Assembly (NCBI GenBank): GCA_902768975.1
Contig: CACXMZ010000007.1
Location: forward strand, 1-64,000
Direction: 5' to 3'
Source of the DNA: an uncultured Coriobacteriaceae bacterium
GTDB taxonomy: Bacteria; Actinomycetota; Coriobacteriia; Coriobacteriales; Eggerthellaceae
Length of the DNA: 64,000 bases
The notes under the pieces are model-generated. The model had not been told where the DNA came from, did no database searches, and saw nothing but the letters and a program-made list of their open reading frames with translations. Shown here in pieces: positions 15,793 through 30,314 of the stretch; positions within the stretch are counted from its first letter, which is position 1; each line of letters opens with the position of its first letter. The position numbers and the translations under genes are program-made.

Positions 15793-17111
15793 TCTGCCGC
15801 CCCCATCCTATAGCGCGTGGTGTGCTGGCTCCACAGGTTTATAAACAGAATCACGAAGAAACTGATGACCAAAATAACCAGCACCCAGAACAGGGCAACG
15901 TCGGTGTTGCCGTTCATCCATTGGAAATAGATGGCAATGGGGATGGTGCGCGTAACGCCCAGGTAGTTGCCCGCCAAAAAGAGGGTGGCGCCAAATTCGC
16001 CCAGGGCGCGCGCGAAAGCCAGCACCGTTGCGGCGGCAATGCTATTCCATGAAAGCGGAAGCATGAGCTTGAAGAAAATGCGCCCTTCGCCCCACCCAAG
16101 CGTACGCGCCGCGTCGAGCATATTGGGGTCGAGGTTTTCGAAGGCACCGCGCGCGCTCCGGTACATAAGCGGGAAGGCCACCACCGTTGCTGCGATAACC
16201 GTGGCCGGCCAGCTGAACACGAGCGGAAAGCCAATTTCGGCAAACCAGCGGCCAAGCGCCGTATTGTTGCCGAGTAAAAGCAAGAGCAAAAAGCCGCACA
16301 CGGTAGGCGGAAGCACCATGGGGATGGTAAAGACGGTGTCCAGAATGTCGCGCGTGCGCGAGCTTGCATGGAGGGTGACATAGGCAGCCGCCAGCCCCAG
16401 AACGAAAATGAAAACAATGGCGGTAAGCGTGGTTTTAAGCGTTACCCACAGGGGGCTCCAGTCCAGCGTGGTAAGGAAGGATTGGAGCTTTTCCAGCTCG
16501 GAGGGCGGCGCAACAATGGCGGCGTTTTCACTGGGAACCAGGCTCGCAAAACACGCGTGCGAAAGCTGAGCGTAGTTGGGGCTCGAAGGATTGGTGACGT
16601 CCGACCCGTCGCGTCCAATAACGCAGTTGTACGAACGGTCTTCGGCAAGCCTTTGATTAAAGCTATAGACCACCTGGTTGATTTCAACGGCCTCTTCGGT
16701 GGTGTAGTGCCAGGTGGCGTTATCCTTTATTCCCGTGTTCCCGTTTTCGTTGGACTTGTCGAGCAGTTCGATGGAGCGCTGCAGATACGCCAGGTCTACC
16801 TCCGACTGCGGGTTAAGGCCTGCGCTCGCAGCAGCGGCTTTGTCTATAAACACCACAACTCGCTCGCTGCTAACAATATACATAAGGTCGCTTGCCTGGG
16901 AGCCAATGAGGTAGTTGTAACCATAATAAGTGTCATTGACTTCGCGGTTGCTCCCCTTGCTCGCACGGGAAAAATCGTTCAGGGCAAACGAACAGCCTTC
17001 GATAGTGGCAGAACGATTATCGTGGGAAAGCACTACCCCTTCGTCTGCCCACGCTGAAACTGGCGCCATAAGCGCCAGAATCAGGAGGAGTAACAATACC
17101 TTTATTCTCAT
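15789..17111 (-). CDS. modB: ModB permease with a large N-terminal extracytoplasmic domain
   Basis: The C-terminal part (about 216-440) is a normal ModB permease with five to six helices and the ATPase-contact loop around ARALGEFGATLFLAGN. Before it lies a signal-peptide-like segment (1-22) and an approximately 190-residue soluble domain facing outward, with Cys40, Cys163 and Cys187. Standard ModB is about 220-230 residues, so this is nearly twice the usual size. The domain resembles nothing I can name and might bind solute or dock ModA. A TATAAT (17118-17123) lies exactly 6 nt before the ATG and there is no Shine-Dalgarno, so the message is probably leaderless and independent of modA. Confidence 0.88.
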   Translation of the reverse strand: MRIKVLLLLLILALMAPVSAWADEGVVLSHDNRSATIEGCSFALNDFSRASKGSNREVNDTYYGYNYLIGSQASDLMYIVSSERVVVFIDKAAAASAGLNPQSEVDLAYLQRSIELLDKSNENGNTGIKDNATWHYTTEEAVEINQVVYSFNQRLAEDRSYNCVIGRDGSDVTNPSSPNYAQLSHACFASLVPSENAAIVAPPSELEKLQSFLTTLDWSPLWVTLKTTLTAIVFIFVLGLAAAYVTLHASSRTRDILDTVFTIPMVLPPTVCGFLLLLLLGNNTALGRWFAEIGFPLVFSWPATVIAATVVAFPLMYRSARGAFENLDPNMLDAARTLGWGEGRIFFKLMLPLSWNSIAAATVLAFARALGEFGATLFLAGNYLGVTRTIPIAIYFQWMNGNTDVALFWVLVILVISFFVILFINLWSQHTTRYRMGAAE

Positions 17112-17117
17112 ATGTGT

Positions 17118-17133
17118 ATTATACCCTAATGAG
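17118..17133 (-). promoter_or_regulatory. Leaderless modB promoter with box shared with moaA
   Basis: On the minus strand CTCATTAGGGTATAAT ends 6 nt before the modB ATG. The TATAAT-N6-ATG geometry predicts transcription starting at or next to the A of the start codon. The 16-mer matches the moaA promoter box at 2046-2061. No -35 consensus is apparent. Confidence 0.55.
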
Positions 17134-17248
17134 TATTGTTATAGGTAGCCGAAGAGAAAGCGAGGAAAGATCTGTCAGAGAAGATGCCTTGCAGGGCTTT
17201 CCGCAGCGGCAAGTAGCTCCGGCGTTCGTCAGAACAGTGGGACTAATG

Positions 17249-18256
17249 TTATGCGAGCTCAAACCCCCACTTCTGCCAGATTTCCTGGGCACCAGCGTCT
17301 GTCATGCACCAGTCCAGGAAGGCAGCGGCTTCGGCTGGATAATTACTCTGGATGCAGACCGCACCGGGATACTGAATATTCTTGTGCGTGTCGCCAGGGA
17401 CGGTACCAACAACCTTCACACCACCAAAGCGATAAACGTCGGATGTGTATACAAAAGCAATATCCACATCGCCAGATTCAGCATGCTTGCACACGTTGCC
17501 TACGGACGTGTCGGTGACGACTTTGCCTTCAATAGGGGTGCCCGCATAGGCGTCGGTACCTTCGGCCTTACCGGCACTTTCAGAGCCAGTCTTGCCTTCG
17601 GGGTCGGTGAAGCAGCCAACGGTCGAAAGGGACTGGTTGGCATAATTGCCTGCAGGAACGCTGTCGTCGCCCACGCAGATCTTGTACTGGCCACTTGCGA
17701 TATCTTCGAGAGTCACTTCGGTGATTTCGCTATTGCTTTCGGAAGTTACCATAACTAGGTCATTCACAAACATGGTAATGCGCGTGTTTGGATCGACGAA
17801 ACCCTTTTCTTCAGCAGTGTCCATGGTCTTCTTGGATGCCGTTATTTCAAGGTCGGCATAGGCACCGCCTTCGAGTTCGGCGTTGAGGTCGCCTGAAGAA
17901 AGATACTGAGTGTCGGCGAATGTGACGCCAGTCTGTTCGGTATACAGAGCCTGGGCTTCATCCATGGCCTTTGACAGGCTGTTAGCAGCGAAGACCTGCA
18001 GCTGGACTGCGTTAGCAGCAGGAGCAGCAGAAGCGGAAGCAGCTGCGCTTGTGCTCGCAGCTGCATCGGCAGATGCACTAGCAGCTGTTTCAGCAGACGC
18101 GCTTGCGGCTGCGTCGGCACTTGCGCTTGCGGTAGCGTCGGCACTGGCAGAACTAGCAGCAGGGGCAGCACCACCACTGCAGCCTACCAATGCAAAGGCG
18201 CTTACCAAACCGAGGCAAGCAATAAGCGTAATGAGCCATTTCATACTCTTTTTCAT
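17249..18256 (-). CDS. modA: Molybdate-binding lipoprotein ModA
   Basis: The receptor of the molybdate importer, 335 residues. A signal peptide ends in the lipobox LVGC, followed by a roughly 50-residue Ala/Ser/Asp-rich linker, then the ModA fold starting LQVFAANSLSKAMDEAQALY, the typical ModA anion-binding opening. The segment VYTSDVYRFGGVKVVGTVP is also ModA-like. The linker is the same kind as in TupA (3590-4591), a local style of wall-spanning spacer. It is the first gene of modA-modBC, but the 137-nt gap before modB has a separate promoter. Confidence 0.93.
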   Translation of the reverse strand: MKKSMKWLITLIACLGLVSAFALVGCSGGAAPAASSASADATASASADAAASASAETAASASADAAASTSAAASASAAPAANAVQLQVFAANSLSKAMDEAQALYTEQTGVTFADTQYLSSGDLNAELEGGAYADLEITASKKTMDTAEEKGFVDPNTRITMFVNDLVMVTSESNSEITEVTLEDIASGQYKICVGDDSVPAGNYANQSLSTVGCFTDPEGKTGSESAGKAEGTDAYAGTPIEGKVVTDTSVGNVCKHAESGDVDIAFVYTSDVYRFGGVKVVGTVPGDTHKNIQYPGAVCIQSNYPAEAAAFLDWCMTDAGAQEIWQKWGFELA

Positions 18257-18362
18257 TTAACCCATCCCTTTCAATAGTACTTATTCAAGTATATTCTCGT
18301 TTGAGGATATAGGCGTATAGTAGTATTACACGGCTTTATAGTCAAATAGAAATAATGCTACT
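18257..18362. promoter_or_regulatory. modA upstream region
   Basis: The first part of the 378-nt gene-free stretch between modA and glmM. On the minus strand it contains TATATCCTC-AAA-CGAGAATATA (about 18290-18312), an imperfect inverted repeat 35-55 nt before the modA ATG, which could be an operator. The remainder (18363-18566) is the large palindrome described separately; 18567-18634 shows nothing I can name. Confidence 0.4.
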
Positions 18363-18566
18363 AAAAGGCTGAGGGTGTTCTTTTTCGACCTTTTGCGTGT
18401 TTTTAGGCGCAGGAAGCAGCGCGCTTATAGAAGGGCGCTAGTCTAATTACTAGGCCAAACAATGCTGGGATGTGGTGAAGAGTGCCCTAGTTATTGCGCC
18501 CTTCATATGCGCGCTTCTCGCGCCGTTAAGAAAACACGCGGAGAAAAAGAATGCCCTCGGCCTTTT
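18363..18566. repeat. Large imperfect palindrome, about 200 nt
   Basis: Four successive stem segments fold the spacer into one long hairpin: 18363-18387 with 18543-18566; 18395-18409 with 18520-18539; 18411-18436 with 18496-18518; and 18443-18455 with 18484-18494. Internal loops interrupt the stem, and the apical part (18456-18483) is unpaired. It is far larger than an intrinsic terminator. It lies downstream of glmM and upstream of modA, both on the minus strand. It may be a structured RNA or a degenerate palindromic mobile element. Confidence 0.75.
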
Positions 18567-18634
18567 CGACTACTACCGCACTTAGCTTGCCGTTAAGCGC
18601 CGAGTTTGTCGCTTCGGGGATACCGAGTCCTTCT

Positions 18635-19978
18635 TTACGATAGTTCTTTTTCGACAATGGCAGCAATAGTTTGCGCATGGGCAAGCGCGTCTTCAGGGCT
18701 TGCCGCTTCCACCATTACGCGAATAAGCGGCTCAGTCCCAGACGCACGTACGAGCACGCGGCCCGTTTCCCCCATGGCAGCTTCAGCTGCTTCGACAGCT
18801 TCACGAATGCCCTGGTTTTCAGCCCAGGTGCTATTGTCGGCCACGCGCACGTTAATAAGCTCCTGCGGGAAGCGTTCCATAACCTGTACAGCTTCACTCA
18901 CGGTCTTGCCGCTGCGCACGACAGCCGCCAAGAACTGGCAGGCCGTCATGAGGCCGTCGCCCGTGGAATTGTACTCAAGCAAAATCATGTGGCCAGACTG
19001 TTCGCCGCCCACGCTGTAGCCATTGGCGCGCATTTCTTCGAGCACATAGCGGTCGCCCACCTTGGTTTGCACAACGGAAATGCCTTCGCGCTCCATGGCC
19101 TTCACAAAGCCGAGGTTGCACATGACGGTAGATACGGCAGTGTCGCCCGCCAGCACGCCACGCTGCTTCATATCTATGGCAAGCACGGCTTCCACGAAGT
19201 CGCCGTCAATTTCGAAACCTTCAGGAGTAAGCAGCATAACGCGGTCGGCATCGCCGTCATGAGCTACGCCCACGTCTGCCCCACATTCAGCCATGAGTTC
19301 CTTAAGGGGATCAAGGCAGGTGGACCCACACTGCACGTTAATGTCGGTGCCATCGAAGTCTTCATTGATGGCCGTCACCTTCGCACCCAGGCGCTCGAAG
19401 GCTTCGCGGCTCGTCAGGGCTGAAGCCCCATGCCCAGCGTCAAGGGCAATGTGCAGGCCACTAAAACCCACGCCCTGGGCCTTCACGCTTTCAACCGCAT
19501 GATTGATGTAAATCTCTACAGCCTCTTCAACGGGAATAGCCACACCCACGGCGTCGCCCGGAAGCATTTCGTCGCGTGCTTCCAAGCCACCAGATGCGAT
19601 AAAGGCTTCAATCTGATCTTCCACTTCGTCGGGAAGCTTAAAGCCCTGGGCGTCAAAAAGCTTGATGCCGTTGTACTCGGGCGGGTTGTGGGAAGCGGAA
19701 ATGACCAAGCCACCGTCGGCATGCAGTTCGTTCACCAGCAGGGCCACACCAGGAGTAGGAATGATGCCCGCCAGAAGCGCCGTGCCGCCCGCGCTCATAA
19801 TGCCCGCAGAAGCAGCAGCTTCAAGCATGTCGCCCGAAAGACGCGTGTCCTTACCAATAACGATATTAGGGCCCATAAAGACAGCTGCTGCCTGCCCAAG
19901 CCTGTAGGCCAATTCATTCGTAAGTTCCGTATTCGCAACTCCGCGAACCCCGTCAGTTCCAAATAGTCTTCCCATCAT
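18635..19978 (-). CDS. glmM: Phosphoglucosamine mutase GlmM
   Basis: GlmM interconverts glucosamine-6-phosphate and glucosamine-1-phosphate on the way to UDP-GlcNAc for peptidoglycan. The 447-residue protein has the normal length. It opens with GRLFGTDGVRG, carries the phosphoserine loop ISASHNPPEYNGIKLF, the metal-binding DGDADR segment and the C-terminal RASGTEPLIRVMVE phosphate-binding loop. Two ATGs are adjacent at the start; GGAGGA is better spaced for the second (19975). It lies downstream of rpoC, separated by a terminator and a structured repeat. The assignment is secure. Confidence 0.97.
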   Translation of the reverse strand: MMGRLFGTDGVRGVANTELTNELAYRLGQAAAVFMGPNIVIGKDTRLSGDMLEAAASAGIMSAGGTALLAGIIPTPGVALLVNELHADGGLVISASHNPPEYNGIKLFDAQGFKLPDEVEDQIEAFIASGGLEARDEMLPGDAVGVAIPVEEAVEIYINHAVESVKAQGVGFSGLHIALDAGHGASALTSREAFERLGAKVTAINEDFDGTDINVQCGSTCLDPLKELMAECGADVGVAHDGDADRVMLLTPEGFEIDGDFVEAVLAIDMKQRGVLAGDTAVSTVMCNLGFVKAMEREGISVVQTKVGDRYVLEEMRANGYSVGGEQSGHMILLEYNSTGDGLMTACQFLAAVVRSGKTVSEAVQVMERFPQELINVRVADNSTWAENQGIREAVEAAEAAMGETGRVLVRASGTEPLIRVMVEAASPEDALAHAQTIAAIVEKELS

Positions 19979-19999
19979 TCCTCCTACAGGTTATTACTG

Positions 20000-20175
20000 C
20001 TGTATGCAGAATGCCTTTCTCGATGTCGTGAGTTCAAACATTGTAATTTTTGCTGTTGCCAAAAATTACACTTTAAATGTTGACGAGCGTCAAGCGAGAG
20101 CGCATAAGTGCAAACAATCCAGTGAATTGTTTGCACGAACAGCGGAAGCGGTCGAAGAAAGGCATTCTACATACG
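20000..20175 (+). repeat. Structured intergenic repeat, copy B
   Basis: Closing arms 20001-20023 and 20152-20174 are complementary with few mismatches. Hairpin 1 pairs 20043-20051 with 20061-20069 (GTAATTTTT/AAAAATTAC, loop GCTGTTGCC). Hairpin 2 pairs 20108-20118 with 20126-20136 (GTGCAAACAAT/ATTGTTTGCAC, loop CCAGTGA). Between them is GACGAGCGTCAAGCGA, and after hairpin 2 GAACAGCGGAAGCGGTCG. Copy C shares loop 1 and the junctions; copy A shares loop 2. It occupies the space between the rpoC terminator and glmM. Confidence 0.82.
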
Positions 20176-20192
20176 GCATTAGTTGCAGAAGC

Positions 20193-20220
20193 AAGAGGGG
20201 CGCACGAATGCGCCCCTCTT
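20193..20220 (-). terminator. Intrinsic terminator after rpoC
   Basis: A perfect 12-bp stem (AAGAGGGGCGCA with TGCGCCCCTCTT) closed by a 4-nt loop lies 11 nt beyond the rpoC stop. There is only a weak T-rich tail (GCTTCT). Confidence 0.75.
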
Positions 20221-20231
20221 AACAGTAACCG

Positions 20232-28223
<7,992 letters not shown>

Positions 28224-28278
28224 GGGTCTTTTCCTCCTATCAAGAAAAGCTCAAACTGCGAAAAAGTCGCAACGCACT

Positions 28279-28307
28279 ACAATACGCGCGCGAAATAGCA
28301 AAGTCAA
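28279..28307 (-). promoter_or_regulatory. Sigma-A-type promoter of rpoBC
   Basis: On the minus strand TTGACT (28302-28307) and TATTGT (28279-28284) are separated by exactly 17 nt. The start point would be near 28271, leaving a leader of about 48 nt before the GTG. Confidence 0.75.
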
Positions 28308-28375
28308 GAAAAATTTTCTTAAACCGTGTATTTTTGATGTTAAATTGCCTTAGCGAACAGGGCTTTTAGGCTTAT

Positions 28376-28492
28376 GGATTTTGAATTCGGGTGTTTTACC
28401 AAAACTAATGTTCTTGGCGTGCTGGACGCGTTCTTGGCGTATCGGACGCGCCCCCGCTTTCAGGTTTTGGATGCGGGTGTTTTCCCAAAACT
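28376..28492. repeat. Direct repeats upstream of rpoB
   Basis: This covers most of the 366-nt spacer between rpoB and the divergent membrane-protein gene. A roughly 30-bp unit ending CGGGTGTTTT(A/C)CCAAAACT occurs at 28376-28406 and 28463-28492. Between them a 20-bp unit beginning TTCTTGGCGT is repeated in tandem (28411-28430 and 28431-28450, three mismatches). No open frame of convincing quality runs through. Function unknown; regulatory binding sites or expansion debris are possible. Confidence 0.7.
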
Positions 28493-28527
28493 GTAGTTCA
28501 ACAAAGACGAAATGGCCCCCTCGTGCG

Positions 28528-28533
28528 TATAAT
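28528..28533 (+). promoter_or_regulatory. -10 box for the 28591 gene
   Basis: A perfect TATAAT about 58 nt upstream of the membrane-protein ATG. A fitting -35 hexamer is not obvious. Confidence 0.45.
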
Positions 28534-28590
28534 ACAAGGAGTGCTTTTATGGGCACACATTACACATCAGAAAACGTATAGGAGGAAACC

Positions 28591-29046
28591 ATGCAACCGA
28601 CAGGATCACAAACAGGACTCAAGATCATTTCAATTCTGGACATTATTGGAGGCATTCTTGTTGCCCTTTCAGCAGTTTTGCTTTTTGTGGGTGGGGCCGC
28701 TATAGGGTCTGACCCATCCATTGCTGCGAGCGCCACCGCTGAAACAGGCCTGGAAGCGTCCACTGTTGTAGGCGTTGCCACCGGCCTGGGCATTATGCTC
28801 ATCGTTTCAGCTGCCATCACCTTCATTACTGGCATCTTGGGCCTGCGTGCCGCCAAAGACAATCAGAAGATTAAGCCCGTATGGATTATTTCCATTATCG
28901 CGCTTGTGTTTGCAGTCATTTCGTTCATCATGTCCGTCGTGGGCGGTGGGAATGGCGCTAACATCGGTTCTCTGCTTGGTAGCCTTGTCATGCCCGCCAT
29001 CACCTTCTGGCTTGCCAACAACGTGAAGAAAGAAGCCGGCCTCTAA
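28591..29046 (+). CDS. Small four-helix membrane protein, unknown function
   Basis: A 151-residue integral membrane protein with about four hydrophobic helices in two pairs. A Gly/Ala/Ser-rich stretch lies between helices 1 and 2 and a Lys/Asn-rich loop (AAKDNQKIKP) between 2 and 3. GGAGGAAA precedes the ATG. It is one of few plus-strand genes here, divergent from rpoB and convergent with ddh, and stands alone. The general look is that of small DUF-type tetraspan proteins of Gram-positives; no specific function can be given. Confidence 0.8.
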   Translation: MQPTGSQTGLKIISILDIIGGILVALSAVLLFVGGAAIGSDPSIAASATAETGLEASTVVGVATGLGIMLIVSAAITFITGILGLRAAKDNQKIKPVWIISIIALVFAVISFIMSVVGGGNGANIGSLLGSLVMPAITFWLANNVKKEAGL

Positions 29047-29067
29047 GAGCAGGATTTCATCTCTCAA

Positions 29068-29245
29068 GGGATTTAATTGGTCTAAAAGCGATGTCGTGAG
29101 TTCAAACTTCGCAATTTTTGCTGTTGCCAAAAATTGCACTTAACTAGGTGAACGAGCGTCAAGCGAAGCGCATGAAAGAAAAAGCCCTAAAACGGGCTTT
29201 TTCTTGAACAGCGAGAGCGGTCGCGATTTAGACCAATTGAATCCC
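29068..29245 (+). repeat. Structured intergenic repeat, copy C
   Basis: Closing arms 29068-29091 and 29221-29245 pair at about 22 of 25 positions. Hairpin 1 (29111-29119 with 29129-29137) is GCAATTTTT/AAAAATTGC with loop GCTGTTGCC; the loop is identical to copy B, while the second base pair of the stem changes from T-A to C-G. Hairpin 2 (29176-29187 with 29194-29205) is a 12-bp terminator-like stem with a different loop. Junctions GATGTCGTGAGTTCAAAC, GAGCGTCAAGCGA and GAACAGCGAGAGCGGTCG match copy B. It sits between convergent genes. Confidence 0.83.
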
Positions 29246-29256
29246 TTATTACCGCG

Positions 29257-30234
29257 CTACAGCATGTGGGCGCGGAGGAAGTCGGCATCTTGGGGTGCCA
29301 GGTAGGCGGGCGCAATGTCGAAGACCGTCTTGCAGCCCATGGCGCCTTCTTCCGCCAGGCGCGCAACAGCGCGGGCGTAGGCCACCAGTACGCTTGACGT
29401 AAATTCGGGATTACTGCCCAGTTCAAGCGAATATTCAATCTTCATGGGCGAACCCGAAGCGCTCGTACCCGTGCGCAGCACGAAGCCACCGTGGGGCAAG
29501 CCCGCATGGTCGCGGTCGAGTTCTTCCTGACTAATGAAGTTCACCACCGTGTCGTAGTCGGCGAAGTAGTTGGGCATTTCCACGATTTGCTTTTCAACAG
29601 CCGCGGCATCCGCCCCGTCTTCCAGCACGACCCAGCATTCGCGCGTGTGCTTTTCGCGCGTCGTCAGTTCAGGATTGTTGCCACTGCGCACCGCGTCGAG
29701 GGCGGCCTGCACGGGAATGGTGTACTGCTTGGCGTCCGCCACGCCTTCGATACGGCGGATGGCGTCTGAATGGCCCTGACTAATGCCCTTACCCCAGAAG
29801 GTATAGTCGGCACCTTCGGGCAGCATGCAATTAGCATACAGGCGGTTCAGGCTAAACAGGCCGGGGTCCCAGCCGCAGGAAATAAGCCCGAGCTTGCCAC
29901 CTTCGCGCGCCGCAGCGTCCACGTTTGCGAAATGGGTAGGAATGTTGGCGTGCGTGTCGAAGCTGTCGATCACGTTATAAAGCTTGGCATATTTGGGTGT
30001 GAGTTCGGGTAGGTCGGTAGCACTCCCACCTGCAATAATGAGCACGTCGATTGGTTCGGTGCCAGCATCGAGGTCCGTTGCGAGCTTTACAGGCACCCCT
30101 TCGGTTGCGATGCTCACACTTGCTGGGTCGCGGCGCGTATACACTGCTGCCAGTTCCATGTCTGCGTTCTGGCGCACCGCAAGCTCTACCCCGCGGCCCA
30201 GGTTCCCGTAACCCAAAATACCAATGCGTGTCAT
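29257..30234 (-). CDS. ddh: meso-Diaminopimelate D-dehydrogenase
   Basis: Ddh reductively aminates tetrahydrodipicolinate to meso-diaminopimelate with NADPH and ammonia, a one-step route to lysine and the peptidoglycan cross-link. The 325-residue protein has the normal length. It opens with the Rossmann motif IGILGYGNLGRG, has SCGWDPGLFSLNRL and the WGKGISQGHSDAIRRI segment characteristic of the family. AAAGGAA precedes the ATG. It is flanked by structured repeat C downstream and hypF upstream. The assignment is confident. Confidence 0.95.
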   Translation of the reverse strand: MTRIGILGYGNLGRGVELAVRQNADMELAAVYTRRDPASVSIATEGVPVKLATDLDAGTEPIDVLIIAGGSATDLPELTPKYAKLYNVIDSFDTHANIPTHFANVDAAAREGGKLGLISCGWDPGLFSLNRLYANCMLPEGADYTFWGKGISQGHSDAIRRIEGVADAKQYTIPVQAALDAVRSGNNPELTTREKHTRECWVVLEDGADAAAVEKQIVEMPNYFADYDTVVNFISQEELDRDHAGLPHGGFVLRTGTSASGSPMKIEYSLELGSNPEFTSSVLVAYARAVARLAEEGAMGCKTVFDIAPAYLAPQDADFLRAHML

Positions 30235-30314
30235 AGCGATTCCTTTTCTTCCGTTGCTTACGTTGTGTTCATCATAACACCCAAGCAGAGCTCGCGGGAT
30301 TCACGGGAAGGGAT

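Noticed and set aside
28350-28556. A 68-codon minus-strand frame in the rpoB upstream region
   Set aside because: It is built from the direct repeats, has no ribosome site and does not resemble a protein; it overlaps both promoters' regions.
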